Assembly: GCA_030838305.1 (NCBI GenBank)
Contig: JAUTWY010000222.1
Span: 1-23,633 of the forward strand
Reading direction: 5' to 3'
DNA length: 23,633 bases
Source: Acidobacteriaceae bacterium
GTDB taxonomy: Bacteria > Acidobacteriota > Terriglobia > Terriglobales > Acidobacteriaceae
Position 1 is the first letter of the stretch; each line of letters begins with the position of its first letter. A model generated the notes under the pieces. That model was not told the DNA's origin, searched no databases, and was given only the letters and a program-made list of their open reading frames with translations. This document shows, one piece after another, positions 8,502-16,300 of this stretch. The translations under genes and the position numbers were made by a program.

Positions 8502-9430
8502 CAATCAATTTCCGGTAACTGCGCCAGCATGGTGCGGGCCTGCGACTTGATGTACTGGCTTTGATCCTTGGACGCGAGCGCCATCAGCACGCCGCGCACG
8601 CTGCCATCGGCCTTTACCGGCTCGATCAAACGCAACGCCTCGGTGCGCACGCCCGGGTTCGAATCGTTCACCAAAGCTTCCAACACCACATCGCGAACGC
8701 GCACATCATCCTTCACAAAACTTCCCAAACCATCCAGAGCTTTCAGCCGCACTCCCGGATTGGTGTCGTAACGCAGGGCATACACCAGCGCCTCGCGTAC
8801 CTGCGAAACATCGGGCTTTTTGGTCAGCAGGTCTACGGAATCCATGCGCACGCCGGAATTGTAGTTATTGCGGGCGGCAAAAAGAAGCAGTTGCTGGATG
8901 CGCTGATCATTTAGCGACCCCTGGGTCTCCAGTGTGGAAACGGTGTCGTACTTGATTGCGATCTGGTTTGTGCCAGGCTCCTGCGTAATGGAACGGATGC
9001 CAGTAATTGAAGCCTCGGCTGAGGTTGGAGCACCGGTAACGGGACCCTGCGGCTGACGAGCCACCACTCTGTAAGTGGTTCCGACGCCGCCGGCGAAGCC
9101 GAGAATCAAAATTGCAGATGCCAACGCGGGCGAGAATCGAACCTGCCGCAGCCAATTCGCCGGATCGAATGCGAGGCGATGCCAGAACCGCCCCTGCTCG
9201 GCTGTCTCCAAAGCTTCCTGCAGGCGCATGCGCGAGGCCGCCAACAGGTTGGGCGTCGGCTCCGACGCCACCTCTCGCGACAGCAGCGCGTGAAAGTCTA
9301 GCTCCGTCTTCAGTTCCGCGGCGCAGTCGGCGCAGCGCGCCACATGCTGCTCCAGTTCATGACGAGCATCATCTGCCAACTCGCCATACACATGCAGCGT
9401 GATATTTTCTCGAACCCATTCGCATTTCAT
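8501..9430 (-). CDS. Zinc-finger anti-sigma factor fused to HEAT repeats
   Basis: A 309-residue single-pass membrane protein. The N-terminus is an anti-sigma zinc-binding domain (zf-HC2/ZAS) with C3 and H29-x3-C33-x2-C36 (HVARCADC). A hydrophobic segment at about 100-118 (PALASAILILGFAGGVG) would place the rest outside the membrane. From about 170 to 305 there are roughly four HEAT-like repeats marked by phrases NSGVRMDSVDLL, NPGVRLKALDGL and NPGVRTEALRLI. The protein should hold the upstream ECF sigma factor in the cytoplasm and release it on an envelope signal, perhaps sensed by the HEAT part; that step is inference. GGGAG lies 9 nt before the ATG. It begins 78 nt after the sigma gene, across three hairpins, and its stop overlaps the DUF4097 start. 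No protease-cleavage motif was identified. Confidence 0.86.
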   Translation of the reverse strand: MKCEWVRENITLHVYGELADDARHELEQHVARCADCAAELKTELDFHALLSREVASEPTPNLLAASRMRLQEALETAEQGRFWHRLAFDPANWLRQVRFSPALASAILILGFAGGVGTTYRVVARQPQGPVTGAPTSAEASITGIRSITQEPGTNQIAIKYDTVSTLETQGSLNDQRIQQLLLFAARNNYNSGVRMDSVDLLTKKPDVSQVREALVYALRYDTNPGVRLKALDGLGSFVKDDVRVRDVVLEALVNDSNPGVRTEALRLIEPVKADGSVRGVLMALASKDQSQYIKSQARTMLAQLPEID

Positions 9431-9445
9431 AATTCAAAACTCCCT

Positions 9446-9506
9446 CGAGCTCTCACAGCTCGTGTGGGGACGGGCACTCTTGCCCGTCCGCCGGGCGCAG
9501 CCCGGC
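9446..9506. repeat. Three consecutive hairpins between sigma and anti-sigma genes
   Basis: Perfect inverted repeats follow one another: CGAGCT-5 nt-AGCTCG (9446-9462), GGACGGGCA-CTCT-TGCCCGTCC (9468-9489) and GCCGGGC-GCA-GCCCGGC (9490-9506). The last two abut with no gap. No U-run follows, so they are not classic terminators. They could lower expression of the downstream genes relative to the sigma gene, stabilise mRNA ends, or be a dispersed GC-rich repeat. Confidence 0.75.
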
Positions 9507-9508
9507 CC

Positions 9509-10102
9509 TTACCTCATATCCGCCAACTGGCCGCGCAATTTCTGCGTGGCCCGGAAGAGCGTATTCTTCGCCGTCTCTTCCGTCGTATGCAAAATCTCGC
9601 CCACGGTCCGCAGCTTCAATCCGTGATAATGCTTCAGTTCAAAAACCATTCGTTCGCGCGGGGTCAGCTTTTCCAGCGCCCCTGAAATCCGATCCCCCAA
9701 CTGCCGGCGCATCAAATCGCGCTCCGGATTCGCTCCTGCCCGTCCGTCCGGCACCTGGTCGAGCAGGTCGTATTCGCCGCCGGATGCGTCTTTCGCCACC
9801 GGCGCATCTTCCTTGCGCACCGTTTTCTTGCGCAGGTGATCCAGGCAAAGATTGGTCACGATACGGTAAATCCATGTATAGAAAGAGCACTCGAAGCGAA
9901 AGCTTCCGATGTTTTTGTAAGCCTTGAGGAAGGCGTCCTGATAGACGTCTTGAGCGTCGTGCTCGGTGCCGGTAAGATGCAGCGCCAGCCGCAAGACCGC
10001 CTGATCGTAGTGGCGCACCAATTCCTCGAAGGCGGCGCGGTTCCCGCGTTGCGCCTCACGGATGAGGATCGTGTCGTCTATACGGCGTTCTTGACCAGCC
10101 AT
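9509..10102 (-). CDS. ECF-type RNA polymerase sigma factor (sigma-70 family)
   Basis: A 197-residue alternative sigma factor that directs RNA polymerase to its own promoter set. The sigma region 2 (about residues 27-95) carries DAQDVYQDAFLKAYKNI and FYTWIYRIVTNLCLDHLRKK; region 4 (about 140-192) carries LTPRERMVFELKHYHGL and a helix-turn-helix ending ETAKNTLFRATQKLR. I chose the ATG at 10102 because the length then matches ECF factors. The frame is open to an ATG at 10234 with GAGGA about 11 nt upstream, which would add 44 unconserved residues; this is a real alternative. A perfect palindrome CCCCACGTGGGG lies at 10107-10118, just before the chosen start. The next genes encode its likely anti-sigma factor and envelope proteins. 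Confidence 0.9.
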   Translation of the reverse strand: MAGQERRIDDTILIREAQRGNRAAFEELVRHYDQAVLRLALHLTGTEHDAQDVYQDAFLKAYKNIGSFRFECSFYTWIYRIVTNLCLDHLRKKTVRKEDAPVAKDASGGEYDLLDQVPDGRAGANPERDLMRRQLGDRISGALEKLTPRERMVFELKHYHGLKLRTVGEILHTTEETAKNTLFRATQKLRGQLADMR

Positions 10103-10520
10103 GCGGCCCCACGTGGGGTCCTGGTTCCCACTAACTATGCCACCGCTGACCTTCTCCACTCGCTCGTCGTGCTTACTTTTCGAGTGCGTCCGTCCACCAA
10201 CCGCAAGTGTTACTGCCCAAACATCGGCCGGCATCTTTTGTCTTGTCCTCTACCGCCCGGTGTCAATGCCGTACCCGGGCTTGCATTGGAATAGACGGGC
10301 CATCAGGGGAACCGTGAGCAGGAATTATAGGCTGGCGGGAGGTTTTATGGGAGGCTAGGTGGTTCTTTCGTAATGGGTTAGCGGGAAACAGAACAGCTCC
10401 CAACAGGCCCGAATCGGGGCCCGCAGTGGAATCGCCCTTTTCCTGGTGCAGGCAATGCAAACGGTAAGAGTGCCAGGCACACTGAGGAGTACACGTTAGA
10501 ATGTCGCGGATCCTCCAAAC
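10103..10520. promoter_or_regulatory. Divergent intergenic region upstream of sigma and GNAT genes
   Basis: No gene is seen apart from the possible N-terminal extension of the sigma factor (to 10234). Toward the sigma gene there is a perfect TATAAT (minus strand, 10329-10324) and a perfect TTGACA (10266-10261), but neither has a well-spaced partner. Toward the acetyltransferase there is TAGAAT at 10497-10502, giving a leader of about 12 nt if used. The palindrome CCCCACGTGGGG at 10107-10118 is the clearest structured site. I found no convincing ECF-type -35/-10 pair. Confidence 0.35.
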
Positions 10521-11102
10521 ATGCGAATGAACATCCGTATACGGCCCGCGACCATGAACGACATTCCGATACTGCGGAAAGTAATCGAGGCCTCGGTGCG
10601 GGGCTTGCAAGCCGAAGACTATTCGCCATCCCAGATCGAAGGCGCGCTGCAATCGCTCTACGGCGTAGATAGCCAACTCATCTCGGATGGAACGTATCTG
10701 GTGGCAGAGGCTCTTGGATCGCAAAACGGGACGCCGCAGAACAACTGCACAATCATCGGTTGTGGTGGCTGGAGCAAGCGCAAGACGCTATATGGAGGCG
10801 ATCAATACACCGACCGTCAGGACTCGCTACTCGATCCGGCATACGAGGCGGCGAAGATCCGGGCGTTCTTTATCCATCCCAGTTGGGCGCGGCGGGGTGT
10901 TGGCGGTTTGATTCTGGAAGCCTGTGAAACGGGCGCGCTGAATGCGGGCTTTACGCGTCTTGAAATGGGAGCAACGTTGAGCGGCGTGGCTTTCTATCAG
11001 GCAAAGGGATATACGGCACTGGAAAACCTGGAAGTCCCGCTCGCCAACGGCGAGTCTTTGCCCATCGTAAGAATGGCGAAGAAGGTCGTGGTGCAAACCT
11101 AG
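10521..11102 (+). CDS. GNAT family N-acetyltransferase
   Basis: A 193-residue acetyltransferase expected to transfer an acetyl group from acetyl-CoA to an unidentified amine. The acetyl-CoA-binding motif A is KIRAFFIHPSWARRGVGGLI (about 112-131), with the R-x-x-G-V-G-G loop that holds the pyrophosphate; the C-terminal part FYQAKGYTALE is the usual GNAT motif B region. The N-terminal IRIRPATMNDIPILRKVI is the typical first strand and helix. Start choice between ATG 10521 and ATG 10527 is uncertain; neither has a Shine-Dalgarno. It ends 7 bp from the convergent purN stop, so there is no room for a separate terminator. Substrate unknown. Confidence 0.85.
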   Translation: MRMNIRIRPATMNDIPILRKVIEASVRGLQAEDYSPSQIEGALQSLYGVDSQLISDGTYLVAEALGSQNGTPQNNCTIIGCGGWSKRKTLYGGDQYTDRQDSLLDPAYEAAKIRAFFIHPSWARRGVGGLILEACETGALNAGFTRLEMGATLSGVAFYQAKGYTALENLEVPLANGESLPIVRMAKKVVVQT

Positions 11103-11109
11103 CCAAGTC

Positions 11110-11718
11110 CTATACGGTTTTTCTTCTGTATCGCCGGCCGGCGATTTCGAATTCTCCGCCTAAAACAGCATTGATCGCTTCCGCATACGCAATATGTTCT
11201 TGTTCGAGGATGCGCGCGGCGAGCGTCCGCTCGTCATCCGTGTCGAGCACGGAGACAGTCTTCTGCATGATGATCGCTCCGTGATCGAGTTCTTCATCGA
11301 CGAAGTGCACGGTGCATCCCGAGACTTTCACGCCATAGGCAAAGGCCTGCTCCTGCGCTTCGAGTCCCGGAAACGCTGGCAGGAGCGAGGGATGGATGTT
11401 GAGAATCCGGCGCGGGAATTGCTGCACGAACCAGGGCGAGAGCAGGCGCATATATCCAGCGAGGCAGATGAGGTGCACATTGTGTTGCTTGAGCGCAGCC
11501 ACAACTTCGCGATCGTGCTCTTCACGCTTTTTGCCCTTCGATGGAATCACCAGTGCGTTCAAGCCGCGCTGCGTTGCGTTGGCGATGCCTGGTGCATCTG
11601 CTTTGTTGGAGATCACGACGGCGATCCGGGCGTTCGCAACGCGACCCGCGTTGATGCTATCGGCGATGGCAATGAAATTTGAGCCGCGTCCGGAAAGGAG
11701 AATGCCCAGGTTATGCAT
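11110..11718 (-). CDS. purN: Phosphoribosylglycinamide formyltransferase (GART)
   Basis: A 202-residue enzyme of de novo purine synthesis that transfers a formyl group from 10-formyl-tetrahydrofolate to GAR. The N-terminal phosphate-binding loop is LLSGRGSN. The catalytic triad is visible: N107 and H109 in ILNIHPSLLPAF, and D145 in VDEELDHGAII. Length is normal. It starts 12 nt after the purM stop on the same strand, the classic purMN order, and no Shine-Dalgarno is obvious, so translation may depend on purM readthrough or coupling. Confidence 0.96.
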   Translation of the reverse strand: MHNLGILLSGRGSNFIAIADSINAGRVANARIAVVISNKADAPGIANATQRGLNALVIPSKGKKREEHDREVVAALKQHNVHLICLAGYMRLLSPWFVQQFPRRILNIHPSLLPAFPGLEAQEQAFAYGVKVSGCTVHFVDEELDHGAIIMQKTVSVLDTDDERTLAARILEQEHIAYAEAINAVLGGEFEIAGRRYRRKTV

Positions 11719-11730
11719 GACTCAGCGAGA

Positions 11731-12783
11731 TCAGTTGTAGATCACTTTGCGCTCGCCTTTGACGATGCGCCCAACCGTGAAAGCCTTCTCTCCCACGCGT
11801 TCCAGCACGGTCTGCGCCTTCTTGAATTTCGCCAGAGGCACGACCAGCAGCATGCCCAACCCCATGTTGAAAGTACGTAACATCTCGTCGAGCGGAACAT
11901 TTCCAAGTTCCCGAAGATGGTCAAACAACGGCGGTACCGTCCAAGAACCTAGATCGATTGCGGCTGCGGTCCCGCGGGGAAGCACACGAGGTAAATTTTC
12001 CGTGATGCCGCCCCCAGTAATATGCGCCAGGGCAGAAACGCATTGGGCATCGATCAGTTTTTTCAGCGCCGGCCAGTAGCTCTTATGCGTGCGCATCAGC
12101 TCATTGCCCACTTTGTTCTTGATCTCATTGACGTAGTCTTCGGGCGAATAATGTGCCACTTCGAACAGCAGCTTTCGCGCCAGGGAATATCCGTTGGTGT
12201 GCAGGCCATTGGAGGCCATGCCGAGCACCACATCACCGATCTGCACGTCTTTCCCGGTGATAATCCGGTCGCGTTCTACCACGCCCACAATAAATCCGGC
12301 CAGATCGTACTCGCCGTCCGGATAAAACCCGGGCATTTCAGCCGTCTCCCCGCCGATCAGGGCGCAGCCGTTGTGCTTGCAGGCGTCAGCAATACCTTCC
12401 ACTACTTTCTCGGCGATCGTTGGTTCCAACTTTCCCGTTGCCAGGTAGTCCATGAAAAATAGTGGCGCGGCCCCTTGTACAGCAATGTCGTTGACGCAAT
12501 GGTTGACCAGATCGGCACCTACGGTGGAATGCAGGCCCATTTCAAAGGCAATCTTCAGCTTCGTCCCTACCCCGTCGACACTCGATACCAGCACCGGATC
12601 GACGTACTTGGTCTTGTCCACGGCAAAGAGTCCACCGAATCCTCCGATTTCGCTCAAGACACCGCGGGTAAACGTCTTATGCGCCAGGTACTTGATGCGC
12701 TGCTTGGTGCGGTTGGCGCGGTCAATATCTACACCGGCATCGGCGTAAGTGATTGGTGCGGCGGGCGTGGGGTTCTTGGCCAC
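11731..12783 (-). CDS. purM: Phosphoribosylformylglycinamidine cyclo-ligase (AIR synthetase)
   Basis: A 350-residue ATP-dependent enzyme that closes the imidazole ring in purine synthesis, making AIR from FGAM. Family landmarks are the glycine-rich GGFGGLF, SSVDGVGTKLKIA near the N-terminus, the GADLVNHCVNDI segment, ALIGGETAEMPGFY and AHITGGGITENLPRVLP. The start is a GTG at 12783, the only suitable codon in front of ITYADAGVDID; no Shine-Dalgarno is clear. It leads a two-gene operon with purN. An extended -10 (TG-T-TACAAT) lies about 80 nt upstream, flanked by direct repeats that may be an operator. Confidence 0.96.
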   Translation of the reverse strand: MAKNPTPAAPITYADAGVDIDRANRTKQRIKYLAHKTFTRGVLSEIGGFGGLFAVDKTKYVDPVLVSSVDGVGTKLKIAFEMGLHSTVGADLVNHCVNDIAVQGAAPLFFMDYLATGKLEPTIAEKVVEGIADACKHNGCALIGGETAEMPGFYPDGEYDLAGFIVGVVERDRIITGKDVQIGDVVLGMASNGLHTNGYSLARKLLFEVAHYSPEDYVNEIKNKVGNELMRTHKSYWPALKKLIDAQCVSALAHITGGGITENLPRVLPRGTAAAIDLGSWTVPPLFDHLRELGNVPLDEMLRTFNMGLGMLLVVPLAKFKKAQTVLERVGEKAFTVGRIVKGERKVIYN

Positions 12784-12849
12784 GGATTCTGGCGGCTCGC
12801 TCTCTCTACTTCAGTGTGGGAAAACGCTGGATCCTTGCGAAGCAGCAGC

Positions 12850-12884
12850 TTCCAAGGTCGCTCATTGTAACACGTTCCAAGGAC
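12850..12884 (-). promoter_or_regulatory. Candidate purM promoter with flanking direct repeats
   Basis: Read on the minus strand, TGTTACAAT (12872-12864) is a good extended -10. It sits between two copies of CCTTGGAA (12882-12875 and 12857-12850) separated by 17 nt, that is, one copy every 25 bp. No -35 resembling TTGACA is found, as expected for an extended -10. The repeats could bind a regulator but match no operator I know. The predicted leader before the purM GTG is about 75 nt. Confidence 0.4.
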
Positions 12885-12989
12885 CGTACCGGACGCGCAG
12901 AATGGGTTATTCCACGTTGACGGAAATTCCGCACACACCTTCGCAGTTTCCGCAGACGCACACGTCCGCTCGTCCTTGCTCAACACCCG

Positions 12990-13160
12990 CTAGTGAGCGA
13001 TGAAGTCCGAAAAGAAGTAAGCGAGGAGTCCGAAAAGAGCCAACCCGGAGATACCGTAAGCGGTGAGAACCCAGGCGCCGCGGCCTGCGAAACGTCTGTT
13101 CGTTGACGACTGAGAAATTGACTGCTGCGAAACCGAAGAGACAGGGGCCCGATCTTCCAT
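12990..13160 (-). CDS. Small single-helix membrane protein
   Basis: A 56-residue protein. Residues 1-28 are polar and Ser/Gln-rich (SVSQQSISQSSTNRRFAGRG); residues about 31-51 form one membrane helix (VLTAYGISGLALFGLLAYFF), ending SDFIAH. The arginines before the helix suggest the N-terminus stays in the cytoplasm. I chose the ATG at 13160 because GGAGG lies 10 nt before it; the frame is open to 13202. No family is recognised. It stands alone upstream of purM, 206 nt away, on the same strand, and the role is unknown. Confidence 0.65.
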   Translation of the reverse strand: MEDRAPVSSVSQQSISQSSTNRRFAGRGAWVLTAYGISGLALFGLLAYFFSDFIAH

Positions 13161-13360
13161 GCCAGAAAAACCTCCGAGGGAAAGATCGTGGCGCAAGTAC
13201 ATTATGCGTCACGCCTGCTTGGCATCATGGCCAAACAGGACTATCAGGGCGGAATTTTACTATGATTTTGAGGCCGATCGAGCAAGAAATGTGCTTCTAC
13301 TCGCGAAATCGATAGGCAAAGTACCTGGCCAGACATGACCCTTGCGGGATTTCGTAACCT

Positions 13361-13389
13361 TTGGCTACAAACGCCTCAGGCCTTACTAT
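13361..13389 (+). promoter_or_regulatory. Candidate sigma-70 promoter giving a leaderless mRNA
   Basis: TTGGCT (13361-13366), a 17-nt spacer and TACTAT (13384-13389) make a good housekeeping-type promoter. The usual start of transcription, 7 nt after the -10, falls on the A of the ATG at 13396. There is no Shine-Dalgarno before that ATG. Confidence 0.5.
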
Positions 13390-13395
13390 TAGCCT

Positions 13396-16300
13396 ATGCG
13401 TAGTCTATTTCTGCCGCTCCTCGTCGCTTGCACGTTAGCCGTACCCTTCACCGCGCCGGCGCAAACCGGCCAGACGCCCTCGAGTTCCTCCGTTCCTGCC
13501 AAAGTCAAGAAAGGCGCGAAGGTCAGCGACTCAAAGCCGCCTGAGCCCGTGGCCTCCAAAACAGAAATGCCCAAGCGCGACTATTCCCAGGAGGCGTTTG
13601 TCGTCGAGCAATACCGATCGAGTTACCGATTCGAAAGCGATGGCACCGGCCGCCGGGAAACAATCGCTCGCATCAAGGTGCAGAGCGAAGCCGGAGTCCA
13701 GCAGTGGGGGCAGATTCAGATCGGCTATAACTCCGCCAACGAGCGCGTGGAGATTGCCTACGTCCGCGTGGTCAAGGCGGACGGCAGCATCGTGAAGGCA
13801 GGAGACGATGCCGTGCAGGACCTCACTGCGCCCGTGGAGCGCGAAGCACCGGTCTACACTGACTACCGCCAGAAGCACATTACCGTTCCCGGGCTGCGTC
13901 CCGGCGAGGTGCTCGAATACGACATGGTCACGATGATCCACACGCCGCTGGCCGCGGGGCAGTTTTGGGCGGACTACGATTTTGACAAGAACAACATCAT
14001 GCTGAACGAAGAACTTGAGGTCGACGTTCCCTCCGATCGCCCTGTCAAGTTGAAGAATAAGCCGGGCATGGATCCCAAAATCTCGGAAGCGAACGGTCGC
14101 CGCATCTATCACTGGACCAACTCTCACCTGGAGCGCGAAGACGACGAGAAAAATAAAGACAAGAACAAAGACAAAAAGAAAAAAAAGAAGAAACAATCCG
14201 ACGAGGAACGGCCTGACGTTCAGCTAACTACGTTCGTCAGTTGGGAACAGATCGGCCGCTGGTATGCCTCTCTCGATAAGGATCGTCGCGCGCCTTCGCC
14301 CGAAGTCCGCGCCAAAGCTGAGGAACTCACCAAAGGCCTCGACAATGAATTGGACAGAGTTCAGGCGCTTTATGATTTCGTCGCGAAGAATTTCCGCTAC
14401 GTAAGCTTGTCCCTGGGGCTTGGCCGTTATCAGCCTCATGCTGCTGGCGACGTTCTCCACAACCAGTACGGCGATTGCAAAGATAAGCACACGCTGCTGG
14501 CATCGATGCTCGAAGCTGAGGGCCTGCACGCCTCTTCAGTGCTCATCAATTCAAGCCGCAAACTCGATCCCGACGTGCCATCGCCCGCGCAGTTCGATCA
14601 TGTCATCACCATGTTGCCGATGGGCCCGCAAGAAGTCTGGATGGATACCACCAGCGAAGTTGCCCCCTTCCGCCTGCTTGCTTATTCTCTGCGCAACAAA
14701 CTGGCCTTGGTCATTCCCGTCGATGGCACGCCGCACCTGGAAGACACGCCAGCCGACACGCCCATGCCCGACAGCGAGATTTCCGAGGTCGACGGCAAGA
14801 TCAATGAGATTGGGAAGCTCGAAGCGCATGTGCATTACACCTTTCGCGGCGATGAAGAGCTGATGCTGCGCTCCATTTTTCGTCGCGTGCCGGAAGCGCA
14901 ATGGCAACGCGTGGTGGAAAACGTTAACGCCGGAATGGGCGGAGAGGTCACGCATCTGAAAATCAGCGATCCCGCCGCAACCCGCGAACCCTTCACCATG
15001 GCTTACGACGTTGCCAAGCCGAACTTTTTAGACTGGTCGAAGAAAAAGTCCGACCTGATATTGCCGCTTTGCCAGTTCAATCTGCCGGACCTCGGTAACA
15101 GCGACGACACCGATGCTGACGCGGAACCGCTCAAGCTTGGTCCCAAGGCGGAATATTCTTACAAGATAAAACTCGAACTTCCCGCCAAGTACACCGCGCG
15201 CGCGCCGTTGCCTTTTTCCCTCAAGCGCGACTATGCCGATTACAACGCTACCTACAAACTGGAGGGAAACACCTTCACCGCCGCCAGGACGCTCACGCTG
15301 CGGCAGGACGAGCTGCCCGCTCCGCGCGCCGAGGACTATCAATCTTTCCGACATGCCGTTGGCTCTGATCTCGGACAATTTCTTTCCGTCGAAAATACAA
15401 TCGCCGGCGCGCCCACGCCGCCTGCCGATATGAAGGCGGACGACCTGGTGGAAAGCGGCCGCGCCGCCATGAACAGCGGCAATCTGGCGATGGCGGTTCA
15501 ACTTCTCAAGCGCGCCACGGAAGTGGAACCCAAGAACAAATACGCGTGGAATATCCTTGGCGCCGCTTACATTGGCATGCGGCAGAATGACAACGCGATC
15601 ACTGCGCTCAATAAGCAGATTGAAATCAACCCCTACGACGAGTACGCCTACAATGCCCTGGCCCGTGCCTACTGGCAGGAGCGCAAGTACGACGACGCTG
15701 TAACTGCTTTCAACAAGCAAATCGAGATCAATCCTCTCGACAAGTTCGCCCACGCCGGGCTCGGTGCAATGTATTCCGAGTGGCACAAATATGCCGAGGC
15801 TGCGCCGGAGTTGGAGAAGGCCACGTCCCTCTCGCCAGACAATCCAGAATTGCAAGTCAGCCTGGGCGACGCCTACCTGAACCTCGGCGAGGATGACAAA
15901 GCTCTGGCCAAGTTTGACCATGCAGTTGAAATCTCGGCCACACCGCTGGTGTGGAATAACATCGCTTACCAGCTGTCGCTGAAGAAGTCCCATTTAGACC
16001 GCGCCCGGCAATACGCCGAATCGGCAGTCTCGGCCACTACTGCGGCGCTACGCAATGTAACGCTCGACCGCCTTACGCCACAAGAGTTGCCACTCGTTCC
16101 TTCTCTCATCGCCTACTGGGACACGCTCGGCTGGGTCTATTTCAGCGAAGGCAACCTGGACAAGGCGGAAAAATATGTGGCTGCCGCCTGGGGACTCGGC
16201 CAGCACGGCGAAGTCGGAGACCATCTCGGCCAGATCTATGAAAAAGAGGGCAAGAAAGACCGTGCTCTTCGCACTTACGAACTGGCCACCACCGGATTGC

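Noticed and set aside
7272..8564. Plus-strand frame of 430 codons opposite the DUF4097 gene
   Set aside because: Created by the regular GC-rich 54-bp repeats on the coding strand; the minus-strand protein has a signal peptide and a clear fold pattern.
9446..9506. CRISPR-like or terminator reading of the hairpin cluster
   Set aside because: The three stems differ in sequence and spacing, so it is no CRISPR array; no U-run follows, so not an intrinsic terminator.
11103..11135. Bidirectional terminator between the GNAT gene and purN
   Set aside because: Only a short TTTTT run and a 4-bp ATAC/GTAT pairing inside the end of purN; too weak to call.
12729..12986. Minus-strand frame of 85 codons upstream of purM, and a Cys-rich piece (CVCGNCEGVCG) ending near 12907
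   Set aside because: The first overlaps the purM start out of frame and covers its promoter; the second has no usable start codon and continues as a shadow of the small membrane gene.
15028..15993. Minus-strand frame of 321 codons under the TPR gene
   Set aside because: Shadow of the DUF3857-transglutaminase-TPR gene, which has an intact catalytic triad and TPRs in frame.
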